Below, in pieces: positions 1-6,122 of a stretch of 10,117 nucleotides of DNA. Made by a program: the position numbers and the translations under genes. Within the stretch, counting starts at the first letter, position 1; every line of letters starts with the position of its first letter. Source of the stretch: an uncultured Collinsella sp. (GTDB lineage: Bacteria; Actinomycetota; Coriobacteriia; Coriobacteriales; Coriobacteriaceae); NCBI GenBank assembly GCA_959596495.1, contig CAUFXK010000069.1, forward strand, positions 1-10,117. Reading direction: 5' to 3'. A model generated the notes under the pieces. That model was not told where the DNA came from, searched no databases, and was given only the letters and a program-made list of their open reading frames with translations.

Positions 1-159
1 GTATACGGGTGCATCATCGACGTCTTCAATACAGAAAATATCAGTGCGGAATGTTCCGGAGAGAAGCCCCGTCACGCCCCCGGATCCCCTGCGTTTACGG
101 CCTTGAGGTCGGCGGGCGGAGAAGGACGTGGTTGATGGGAGTGCGTGTCCCTTTCGCTG

Positions 160-178
160 TTTCGCGCTTTGCGCGAAA
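160..178. repeat. Perfect 8-bp stem-loop upstream of the ribU promoter
   Basis: TTTCGCGC at 160-167 pairs perfectly with GCGCGAAA at 171-178 across a TTT loop. An alternative pairing, CTTTCGC at 151-157 with GCGAAAG at 173-179, competes with it. No T-run follows on either strand, so it is not a standard intrinsic terminator. It could end an upstream transcript in a non-canonical way or be a protein-binding palindrome; the sequence does not say which. Confidence 0.5.
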
Positions 179-197
179 GGCGCGTTACTTTGGGATG

Positions 198-235
198 GGT
201 GGGGAACGTGGTCGTTGCGGCAACTGATCCCCGCC
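198..235. repeat. Two-stage stem-loop upstream of the ribU promoter
   Basis: GGTGGGGA (198-205) pairs with TCCCCGCC (228-235), eight pairs with one G-U. An inner GTTG (214-217) / CAAC (221-224) stem caps it with a CGG loop. It ends 20 bases before the proposed -35 and has no T-tract. Function unknown. Confidence 0.45.
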
Positions 236-255
236 ACAAATTACCCTTGGCATAC

Positions 256-283
256 TTGCGCGAATACCTGCTCGTGCTACACT
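256..283 (+). promoter_or_regulatory. Probable sigma-70-type promoter of the ribU operon
   Basis: A -35-like TTGCGC (256-261) is followed after 16 bases by a -10-like TACACT (278-283), preceded by an extended -10 TG (275-276). The start of transcription predicted from this is around 289-291, exactly where the 5' strand of riboswitch helix P1 begins. That agreement is the main support; the hexamers alone are only moderate matches. Confidence 0.5.
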
Positions 284-288
284 TGCAA

Positions 289-478
289 TTGCTGTTTCAG
301 GGCGGGGTGGAATTCCCCACTGGCGGTAAATCGGGCGGTGTCAAGGGGACGCCGTGGCGCAGGCGAGGTGTCTGCGACCGAGCCGATGAGTCCGCGACCC
401 GTGTGTGCGTTGGTTCGCATGCCGGCTGAACTGGTGAGACCCCAGTACCAACGGTTAGAGTCCGGATGAAAGAGGCAG
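289..478 (+). promoter_or_regulatory. FMN riboswitch (RFN element)
   Basis: This is an FMN-sensing aptamer in the 5' leader. The conserved blocks appear in order: GGGCGGGGTGGAATTCCCC then ACTGGCGGTAAA (300-330), GAGTCCGCGACCC (388-400), CTGGTGAGACCCCAG (431-445), and CCAACGGTTAGAG then TCCGGATGAAAGAG (448-474). Helix P1 can form between 289-298 and 468-478 (TTTC with GAAA, then CT/AG and TTG/CAG around a mismatch and a bulge). The P3 arm is expanded: ATCGG (330-334) / CCGAT (383-387) closes two sub-hairpins, 337-353 and 358-376. No terminator fits between the aptamer and the ribU start. The P1 3' strand touches the Shine-Dalgarno, so FMN most likely blocks translation initiation. High FMN would then shut off riboflavin uptake. 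The aptamer identity is secure; the mechanism is inferred. Confidence 0.93.
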
Positions 479-484
479 GTGATC
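477..484 (+). promoter_or_regulatory. Ribosome binding site of ribU, overlapping riboswitch P1
   Basis: AGGTGATC is an exact complement of the GATCACCT segment near the 16S rRNA 3' end. It lies just before ATG 487 and its first bases belong to the P1 3' strand. This decides the start: the in-frame ATG at 466 lies inside the conserved aptamer block (GGATGAAAG) and has no site of its own. Confidence 0.7.
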
Positions 485-486
485 TT

Positions 487-1077
487 ATGTCTGAACAGTC
501 GCAGCATATCCATTTTGAGAACACGAATAGGTGGAGCACCAAACAGCTCGTAACCATGGCGCTTATGTGTGCCCTGGGCGCGCTCTTTATGTATGTGCAG
601 CTGCCCATTCTTCCTTCGGCGCCGTTTTTGACGTATGACCCGTCGCTGGTGCCGGCGATGGTGTGCGGGTTTGCATATGGCCCCGGTGCCGGTACCGCTG
701 TTGCCGCCATGGCGATCGTCATCCATGCGCTCACTACGGGCGACTGGGTCGGCGCGCTTATGAACCTGGTTGCCACCCTGGGCTACATTCTGCCCGCGGC
801 TATCGTCTACCAGAAGATGCATACCTATAAGGGTGCCGTGATTGGCCTGGTGCTCGGCGTTATTGCCGCTACGGCGTTGTCTATGGCCGCAAACCTTACC
901 ATTGGCGTTTGGTTCTGGTATGGCTCGGTCGATGTGATCGCCCCGCTTATGATTCCTGCCGTGCTGCCGTTCAACCTTATCAAGACCGTGCTTAACTCGG
1001 TGTTGACGCTAGCGGTGTATAAAGCAGTCTCCAACCTCATCACGCCTAAAAAGGACCAGGTCAAAGGCCGCGCATGA
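487..1077 (+). CDS. ribU: ECF transporter S component, riboflavin-specific (RibU)
   Basis: Membrane substrate-binding subunit of an energy-coupling factor importer, predicted to bind riboflavin. The 196-residue protein is mostly hydrophobic, with likely membrane segments near 19-39, 55-83, 88-107, 115-140 and 150-182, which suits the six-helix S-component fold. The stretch FLTYDPSLVPAM (47-58), followed by a Gly-rich turn, MNLVATLGYILPA (92-104) and PFNLIKTVLNS (161-171), resembles RibU/YpaA rather than thiamine or biotin S-components. The FMN riboswitch directly upstream independently supports the substrate. The start at 487 is preferred over ATG 466, which would lie within the aptamer. Its TGA overlaps the ATG of the ATPase gene (ATGA), implying translational coupling. 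Family assignment is firm; substrate is inferred from motif plus riboswitch. Confidence 0.87.
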   Translation: MSEQSQHIHFENTNRWSTKQLVTMALMCALGALFMYVQLPILPSAPFLTYDPSLVPAMVCGFAYGPGAGTAVAAMAIVIHALTTGDWVGALMNLVATLGYILPAAIVYQKMHTYKGAVIGLVLGVIAATALSMAANLTIGVWFWYGSVDVIAPLMIPAVLPFNLIKTVLNSVLTLAVYKAVSNLITPKKDQVKGRA

Positions 1078-2978
1078 TTGAGTGTCGGGGCGTTTCCTTT
1101 AGCTATGACGGTGCCGTGTCGGCACTCGACGGTGTCGATCTGAACATCGAGGACGGGGAGTTTTTCTGCATCCTCGGTGGCAATGGGTCGGGCAAGTCGA
1201 CGTTTGCCAAGCATCTGAATGCGCTGCTGCAGCCCGATGCGGGCACGGTACGTATCAACGGTATGGATGCGTCCGATCCCGAGCTGGTCTACGACATTCG
1301 TTCGACCGCAGGCATGGTGTTCCAGAATCCCGACGACCAGCTGGTGGCAACGCTTGTCGAAGATGACGTTGCGTTCGGTCCCGAAAACCTTGGCGTGCCA
1401 TCGGCGCAAATTGCGCAGCGCGTACGCGAGGCGCTGAAGGGCGTGGGCCTGGTGGGCTTTGAGCGCCACGAGACCCATGCGCTTTCGGGCGGTCAAAAGC
1501 AGCGTGTGGCGCTTGCCGGTGTGCTCGCCATGGAACCGCGCGTGCTCATTTTGGACGAGGCGTCCTCGATGCTCGATCCGCGCGGGCGCAAGGGCCTTAT
1601 GAAGGCCTGTCACGTGCTGCACGAACGCGGCATGACCATCGTGATGATTACGCACTTTATGGAAGAGGCCGCCGAGGCCGATCGTGTCGCGGTGTTTCGG
1701 GCGGGGCGCGTTGCCATGCTCGGTACGCCCGAGGAGATTCTGACGCGGGCAGATGGGCTCGTGGAGCTCAACCTGGATATGCCGGCGTCGTGCTGCTTGG
1801 GCATGGCGCTTCGTGCGAAGGGCGTGCCCGTTCATGTGCAGGTGCGCGAGGCGGATATGGTCGCCGAGATTGCGCAGGTATATGCCGACCGGAGTGGGGA
1901 AGACACCGCAGGGCGGCCTTCTGCATCCGATTCTCGTGTGCTCGACAACGTCTCCTCTGCAACCGACGGGACAGCCGTGTCGGAGCCCGTCATCGAGATT
2001 TCGCACCTCTCGCATAGTTACTCGCTGAGTGCCCGCGAGCGCCGCCGCTGGCATAAGCGCTCGGTCACTGCGGGCAAATCGAGCAAACAGGCTCTCTGGG
2101 GAAACGACCCCAGCAGCCCGTGGGCGCTGCGCGATGTATCGCTGACGGTGCGTCGCGGCGAGTTCCTGGGCTTGGCAGGTCATACCGGTTCGGGTAAGTC
2201 GACGCTGGTCCAGCATCTCAACGGTTTGATTCGCCCCCAGGAGGGATTCGTTCGCGCGCTGGGACTCGATCTGTCAAACAAGAAAGACGCCGCCGCGGTT
2301 AAGGCCAAGGTCGGCGTGGTGTTTCAATATCCCGAGCGTCAGCTGTTTGCCGAAACCGTGACGCAGGACGTGGCGTTTGGCCCGCACAACCTTGGCTTGC
2401 CGCAAGATGAAGTCGACCGTCGCGTCGAGTCGTCGCTCTCGCGCGTGGGCCTCGACCTTTCCACGGTCGGCGACAAGAGTCCCTTCGAGCTTTCGGGCGG
2501 TCAGCAACGGCGCGTGGCATTCGCCGGTGTGCTCGCCATGGAGCCCGAAGTCCTGGTGCTCGATGAACCCATGGCGGGGCTCGATCCGGCTGCGCGCAGG
2601 GATTTCCTTGAGCTTATCGATCGGCTTCACCGCGATGGCCTGACCGTTGTCATGGTTTCGCATAGTATGGATGACCTGGCCAACTGCTGCGACCGCATCG
2701 TCGTGATGAACGAAGGTGCGGTGTTTGCCGAGGGAACCCCCGCGCAGGTGTTTGCACATGCCGATGAGCTCAAGTCGATCGGCTTGGGCGCACCTGCTGC
2801 TCAGCGCATGGCGTTGGCGCTCGCGGAGGCGGGCGTGCCGCTGCGTTGCGGCGGGCTCTATACGGTTGAGTCGCTGGCCGACGAGCTGGCAGATTTGCTG
2901 ATCGGTCGCTCAGACGGTCCTTCTAACGTCGCGGACATTGCTAAATCCAAGACGGTCGCGCGAGAGGAGGGCTGCTAA
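1074..2978 (+). CDS. ecfA: Fused energy-coupling factor ATPase (EcfA1-EcfA2 in one chain)
   Basis: Cytoplasmic ATPase that powers the ECF importer. The 634-residue chain holds two complete ABC ATPase domains; most ECF systems encode them as separate proteins of roughly 280 residues each. Domain 1 (about 1-235) has Walker A GGNGSGKST (35-43), Q-loop Gln84, signature LSGGQ (137-141), Walker B LILDE (158-162, then ASSMLD) and switch His194; this is EcfA1-like. Domain 2 (about 306-610) has Walker A GHTGSGKST (369-377), Gln418, LSGGQ (473-477), Walker B LVLDE (494-498, then PMAGLD) and His530; this is EcfA2-like. All catalytic residues are present in both halves. A polar linker (about 270-305) joins them, and domain 2 carries a basic insertion (about 319-350) before ALRDVSL. 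An AAAGG site at 1063-1067 lies inside ribU. The stop overlaps the ecfT start by one base. Confidence 0.94.
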   Translation: MIECRGVSFSYDGAVSALDGVDLNIEDGEFFCILGGNGSGKSTFAKHLNALLQPDAGTVRINGMDASDPELVYDIRSTAGMVFQNPDDQLVATLVEDDVAFGPENLGVPSAQIAQRVREALKGVGLVGFERHETHALSGGQKQRVALAGVLAMEPRVLILDEASSMLDPRGRKGLMKACHVLHERGMTIVMITHFMEEAAEADRVAVFRAGRVAMLGTPEEILTRADGLVELNLDMPASCCLGMALRAKGVPVHVQVREADMVAEIAQVYADRSGEDTAGRPSASDSRVLDNVSSATDGTAVSEPVIEISHLSHSYSLSARERRRWHKRSVTAGKSSKQALWGNDPSSPWALRDVSLTVRRGEFLGLAGHTGSGKSTLVQHLNGLIRPQEGFVRALGLDLSNKKDAAAVKAKVGVVFQYPERQLFAETVTQDVAFGPHNLGLPQDEVDRRVESSLSRVGLDLSTVGDKSPFELSGGQQRRVAFAGVLAMEPEVLVLDEPMAGLDPAARRDFLELIDRLHRDGLTVVMVSHSMDDLANCCDRIVVMNEGAVFAEGTPAQVFAHADELKSIGLGAPAAQRMALALAEAGVPLRCGGLYTVESLADELADLLIGRSDGPSNVADIAKSKTVAREEGC

Positions 2979-3778
2979 TGGAGGCGTTTTCGTTTGGCAG
3001 CTACTATCCCGGCGATAGTGCAATCCACCGCCTGGACCCGCGAACCAAGTTGCTCTTGGGCTTTGTGTTTCTGATCACGACGCTCACGGTCAGTGGCTTC
3101 CGCGGACTGGCCCCTGTCGCAATCTTCGTCGTGCTGATCTATGCCGTGTCCCGGGTGCCGGCTCGTCGCGTTCTGTCGTCGATGGCGCCGCTGCTGGCAA
3201 TCGTCGTCGTGGTCGCGGTGCTCAACTTGTTTACCGATCAGAGTGGGCGCATCCTGTGGCAGCTCGGCTTTCTGCAGATAAGCGAGGGCTCACTGCGTTC
3301 TGCCGCCTTTATGGCGTGTCGCCTGACCCTGATGATGGCCGGCATGAGCGCCATTACGCTCACCACGCCTACGCTCGACCTCACCGCGGGCTTTGAGCGT
3401 CTGCTCGCACCGTTTGCGCGCGTGGGGCTCCCTGCGCATGAGCTCGGCATGATCATGGGCATCGCGTTGCGCTTTATGCCGCAGTTTGCCACCGAGATGA
3501 AGCAGACGGCGGACGCGCAGGCAAGCCGCGGTGCACGCGTAACGGGTGGCCCGCTCGGCGGCGTGCGTATGCTCGGCAGTGTGGCGATTCCACTGTTCAC
3601 GGGCGTGTTCCGTCATGCCGAGACGTTGTCTGCCGCCATGGATGCACGCTGCTATCACGGCGAGCAGGGCCGCACGCGTCTGCATGCACTTGCATTTCGC
3701 CGCGGGGATGCGCTGGCTGCGGTTGTGACGATGCTGCTGTTTGCGTGTGTCATCGTCGTCAACCTTCAACTTGTTTAG
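2978..3778 (+). CDS. ecfT: ECF transporter transmembrane scaffold EcfT
   Basis: Integral membrane T-component linking the S-component to the ATPase. The 266-residue protein starts with the family-typical HRLDPRTKLLL segment (17-27). Hydrophobic segments lie near 25-58, 68-86, 110-130 and 245-265. The two coupling-helix motifs that contact the ATPases are visible: SRG at 183-185 within AQASRGA, and ARC at 223-225 within AMDARCYHG, followed by GRTRL. Cys in place of the textbook Gly in the second motif is, as far as I recall, common in this family. The ATG overlaps the ecfA TAA (TAATG), and a strong AGAGGAGGG site (2963-2971) precedes it. With ribU and ecfA it forms a full importer with its own energising module. 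Confidence 0.94.
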   Translation: MEAFSFGSYYPGDSAIHRLDPRTKLLLGFVFLITTLTVSGFRGLAPVAIFVVLIYAVSRVPARRVLSSMAPLLAIVVVVAVLNLFTDQSGRILWQLGFLQISEGSLRSAAFMACRLTLMMAGMSAITLTTPTLDLTAGFERLLAPFARVGLPAHELGMIMGIALRFMPQFATEMKQTADAQASRGARVTGGPLGGVRMLGSVAIPLFTGVFRHAETLSAAMDARCYHGEQGRTRLHALAFRRGDALAAVVTMLLFACVIVVNLQLV

Positions 3779-3808
3779 GCGCGATTCGAGCGCAAGAAAG
3801 GGGTCCCT

Positions 3809-4255
3809 ATGACCGACAACGACCGCACGGCTCAGCTTGAGCGCGCCTGTTCGTATCTCAGGCGCATTCCGGCGTGGTATCTGGCCACGACCGATGTGAC
3901 CGACGGGCATCAGCCTCGCGTGAGGCCGTTTTCTTTTGCCATGGTCGATGACGGTAAGTTGTGGTTTTGCACGTCGCGCGACAAGGACGTGTGGGCGGAG
4001 CTGAGTGCGAATCCCAAGTTTGAGCTCTCGGGCTGGAAGCCGGGGGAATGTTGGATTGTATTGACCGGCGAAGCCGCACTTGAGGACGACGCAGTTGCGA
4101 GCGACAAGGTGCGTCAAGCGGGTTTTAAGCACATGGTGGGCATTGGCGAGGAACACGAGAGTGCCAACGACGGCCGCCTTGCTTTCTTTTCGGTCCGCAA
4201 CATTGCCGCGCGCTTCTGTGATATCGACGGCAGCGAGGAGCGCCTGGAGCTCTAG
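3809..4255 (+). CDS. Pyridoxamine 5'-phosphate oxidase-like FMN-binding split-barrel protein (copy 1)
   Basis: A 148-residue protein of the small FMN-binding split-barrel (PNPOx-like) superfamily, probably cytoplasmic; no signal peptide is seen. Recognisable elements are PAWYLATT (21-28), the PRVRPFSFA block typical of flavin phosphate binding (about 35-43), DGKLWFCTSRDKDVW, and a C-terminal FFSV strand. Substrate is unknown: members include oxidases, reductases and flavin or heme-utilisation proteins. It is not an authentic PdxH, which is longer. It follows ecfT by 30 bases with a GAAAGGGG site (3796-3803) and no terminator, so it probably sits in the FMN-riboswitch transcript. It is a paralogue of the next gene, about half identical by eye and higher in the N-terminal half. 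Confidence 0.85.
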   Translation: MTDNDRTAQLERACSYLRRIPAWYLATTDVTDGHQPRVRPFSFAMVDDGKLWFCTSRDKDVWAELSANPKFELSGWKPGECWIVLTGEAALEDDAVASDKVRQAGFKHMVGIGEEHESANDGRLAFFSVRNIAARFCDIDGSEERLEL

Positions 4256-4306
4256 CGCGTCTCAAATTAACTACCCGTTCCGAATTAGCTAGCGCCAGGA
4301 GGACAC

Positions 4307-4717
4307 ATGGACGGATTGAATACGGTGTTGGAGTATCTGACGTCGGTGCCGGCATGGTATTTGGCGACGAGCGTTGACGGACAGCCTCATGTGCGTCCGT
4401 TTTCGTTTGCGCAGATCCAGGATGGCAAGCTGTGGTTTGTAACAGCGCGCACCAAAGATGTGTGGCAAGAGCTGCTGCAAAACCAGCGCTTTGAGGCCAC
4501 GAGTTGGTGGCCGGGCCATGGCTGGCTCATCTTGCGCGGGCGTGCCGGCTTGGATGACCGGGCTTTAGGCGAAATGCGCGAAGCCGGGTGGAAGCATCTA
4601 GAGCGCCTGGGCGAGCACTATGAGGGGCCTAACGACCCCACGCTCGTCTTCTTTAGCGTCGAGGATCCCGAGGCTTTTATCTGCAATCACGACGAATGGG
4701 TGCCGGTCGAGCTCTAG
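4307..4717 (+). CDS. Pyridoxamine 5'-phosphate oxidase-like FMN-binding split-barrel protein (copy 2)
   Basis: A 136-residue paralogue of the preceding gene. The shared core is PAWYLAT, then PHVRPFSFA, DGKLWF, KDVW and W-PG, continuing to FFSV near the end. It is three residues shorter in the first loop (copy 1 TDVTDGHQP versus SVDGQP here), and the C-terminal tail differs, ending HDEWVPVEL instead of GSEERLEL. That divergence suggests different substrates rather than simple dosage. A strong AGGAGG (4297-4302) sits four bases before the ATG. The 51-base gap after copy 1 shows no terminator or convincing promoter, so cotranscription is likely. Cofactor FMN (or possibly F420) is inferred from the family; the riboswitch upstream favours FMN. 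The real reaction is not readable from sequence. Confidence 0.85.
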   Translation: MDGLNTVLEYLTSVPAWYLATSVDGQPHVRPFSFAQIQDGKLWFVTARTKDVWQELLQNQRFEATSWWPGHGWLILRGRAGLDDRALGEMREAGWKHLERLGEHYEGPNDPTLVFFSVEDPEAFICNHDEWVPVEL

Positions 4718-4750
4718 CCAGCTGGCTCATCCTAACAACTTGGTTTTCGC

Positions 4751-4813
4751 ATGGGCGGGCCCCGTATTGCCCGGCGCCGTTAGGAGCGCCGGTCAATACG
4801 GGGCCCGCTCCAT
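4751..4813 (+). terminator. Very long hairpin ending the flavin operon
   Basis: GCGGGCCCCGTATTG (4755-4769) pairs perfectly with 4794-4808. After one C/T mismatch, CCGGCGC (4771-4777) pairs with GCGCCGG (4786-4792). Outside, ATGG (4751-4754) pairs with CCAT (4810-4813) around one bulged T. That is 26 pairs closing an 8-base loop. The T-tract after it is weak (ATTTG), so it is a terminator by position and stability rather than by a full textbook signal. It could also be a palindromic repeat element. Confidence 0.6.
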
Positions 4814-4853
4814 TTGTCAATTCCTTCAAGCGAATGTGTCGGGAATGTTTCAA

Positions 4854-4888
4854 TGCATGAATATGCAAGCCATTTACGTATTCATGCA
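4854..4888 (+). promoter_or_regulatory. Double ARG box (ArgR operator) of the arg operon
   Basis: Box 1, TGCATGAATATGCA (4854-4867), is a perfect TGCAT-N4-ATGCA palindrome like actinobacterial ARG boxes. Box 2, TACGTATTCATGCA (4875-4888), has one perfect and one degenerate half. The centres are 21 bp apart, two helical turns, the usual spacing for an ArgR hexamer bound to a box pair. The pair overlaps the likely -35 region of argC, so arginine-loaded ArgR would repress. ArgR itself is not in this window. Confidence 0.75.
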
Positions 4889-4905
4889 TCTTTTGGTGCT
4901 AAAGT
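4877..4905 (+). promoter_or_regulatory. Probable argC promoter
   Basis: An extended -10, TGCTAAAGT (4897-4905), lies 17 bases after a weak -35 (CGTATT, 4877-4882) that is inside ARG box 2. The predicted transcript start is near 4911. The -35 is poor, so this call leans on the extended -10 and the operator position. Confidence 0.45.
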
Positions 4906-4928
4906 TTCAACCCACTTCATAACGACCG

Positions 4929-4960
4929 CTGCGAAATGCGCATCGGTGCATAAATCGCAG
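4929..4960 (+). promoter_or_regulatory. 5'UTR stem-loop before argC
   Basis: CTGCGA (4929-4934) pairs with TCGCAG (4955-4960), and ATGCGC (4936-4941) with GTGCAT (4946-4951, one G-U) around an ATCG tetraloop. This makes a 12-bp hairpin with a small internal loop. It ends two bases before the AAGGAG site (4963-4968). It may protect the transcript or affect initiation. A five-codon ATG-to-TAA frame inside it (4936-4953) has no ribosome binding site and is probably chance. Confidence 0.5.
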
Positions 4961-4974
4961 ACAAGGAGTCTGAT

Positions 4975-6045
4975 ATGTCTTTGAAGGTTGGAATCGTCGG
5001 CGCGGCTGGATATGCCGGAGCCGAGCTCATTCGCCTCGTCCTCGGTCACCCCGAGTTTGAACTTGCTGCCATTACGTCCAACGCCGATGCCGGCCAGCCG
5101 CTGTCCGCGGTGTATCCGAGCTTTGCTGGTGTGAGCGATCTGGTTTTCACCACGCATGACGCCCCCGAGCTCAAGAGCTGCGATGCGGTTTTTCTTGCCG
5201 TGCCGCACACGGCTGCCATGGCACAGGTGCCCGCGCTGCTTGCATCGGGCGTCTCCTGCTTTGATCTTTCGGCCGACTACCGTCTGAACGACGCGTCCGT
5301 TTTTGAGGCTTGGTATGCCGCCGAGCATACGAGCCCCGAGCTGCTCAAGACCCGTGCCTTCGGTCTGCCCGAGCTGTTCTGCCAGGACTTGGAGACCGCC
5401 GCATCCGACCATGCCGACGGCAAATCCGTGCTGGTCGCCTGCGCCGGTTGCTATCCCACCGCAACGAGCCTTGCCGCCGCGCCCGCCGTGCGCGCGGGCT
5501 GGGTGGCCGAGAACGGCCCCGTGATTGTCGATGCCATTAGCGGCGTGACGGGCGCCGGTAAGTCCTGCAACGCCCGCACCCATTTTTGCAGCGCCGACGA
5601 GAACTTGGAGGCCTACGGCGTGGGCAAGCATCGCCACACGCCCGAGATTGAGCAAATCCTTGGCCTGACCGATCGCGTCGTCTTTACCCCGCACCTGGCA
5701 CCGCTCAAGCGCGGTCTGCTCTCCACGGTGACGCTGCCGCTCGCGCCGCAGGCTATCGATACCTTGACCCTTGAGGACGTTGTCGACCATTACAAGCAGT
5801 TCTACGCCGGTCGCACCTTTGTGCGCGTGCTCGATGCCAGCCAGCAGCCCAAGACGGCTTCGGTCGTCGGCACCAACGCTGCCCAGATTGGCCTCGCGCT
5901 CAACAAGCGCGCGGGCGTGCTGGTGGCGACGGGCGCCATCGACAATCTGTGCAAGGGCGCTGCGGGCCAAGCGGTCCAGTGCGCCAATATCGTCTTTGGC
6001 TTTGACGAGCGACGAGGCTTGCCCACAGTGGCGTGCCCGGTGTAG
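4975..6045 (+). CDS. argC: N-acetyl-gamma-glutamyl-phosphate reductase (ArgC)
   Basis: Third step of arginine/ornithine synthesis: NADPH-dependent reduction of N-acetylglutamyl 5-phosphate to N-acetylglutamate 5-semialdehyde, in the cytoplasm. The 356-residue protein has the family's usual length. The N-terminal Rossmann motif reads GIVGAAGYAGAEL (6-18). Catalytic Cys159 lies in the signature GCYPTA. SGVTGAGKS follows, and KHRHTPEIEQ contains the conserved active-site His pair region (His219/His221). AAGGAG (4963-4968) sits six bases before the ATG, and no better upstream start exists. First gene of the ArgR-controlled operon. The gap to argJ is 134 bases, long for this operon. Confidence 0.97.
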   Translation: MSLKVGIVGAAGYAGAELIRLVLGHPEFELAAITSNADAGQPLSAVYPSFAGVSDLVFTTHDAPELKSCDAVFLAVPHTAAMAQVPALLASGVSCFDLSADYRLNDASVFEAWYAAEHTSPELLKTRAFGLPELFCQDLETAASDHADGKSVLVACAGCYPTATSLAAAPAVRAGWVAENGPVIVDAISGVTGAGKSCNARTHFCSADENLEAYGVGKHRHTPEIEQILGLTDRVVFTPHLAPLKRGLLSTVTLPLAPQAIDTLTLEDVVDHYKQFYAGRTFVRVLDASQQPKTASVVGTNAAQIGLALNKRAGVLVATGAIDNLCKGAAGQAVQCANIVFGFDERRGLPTVACPV

Positions 6046-6122
6046 CACATTCGATTGTTAACGATTTGGTAGTCGGGCATCGAGTGGGGCGCCACTCTTA
6101 AGCTGGTCTCATGATCACGACT

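Larger units (their letters stand above)
1..255. other. Left-edge region without a callable gene
   Basis: No convincing gene is visible here. The first 60 bases are open on both strands: + frame 1 stays open until TGA at 133-135, and the - strand is open from a possible GTG start at 75 off the window edge (the peptide would begin VTGLLSGTFRTDIF). Either could be the end or the start of a neighbouring gene, and codon third positions do not decide between them. The rest is GC-rich with two perfect stem-loops, at 160-178 and 198-235, neither followed by a T-tract. Other short open frames here overlap each other, lack ribosome binding sites and run into the riboswitch, so I do not call them. Confidence 0.4.

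Noticed and set aside
128..469. Overlapping + strand frames across the leader region
   Set aside because: They run through the promoter and the conserved FMN aptamer; their apparent coding potential is chance in GC-rich DNA.
825..2216. 463-codon open frame on the - strand opposite ecfA
   Set aside because: It mirrors the + strand gene's GC-rich codon pattern, is rich in His/Arg with no recognisable domain, and lies opposite a fully motif-supported ATPase.
4620..4922. 100-codon + frame running from copy 2 of the PNPOx pair through the long hairpin
   Set aside because: It crosses a different reading frame of a real gene, the terminator stem and the ARG box region, and has no ribosome binding site.
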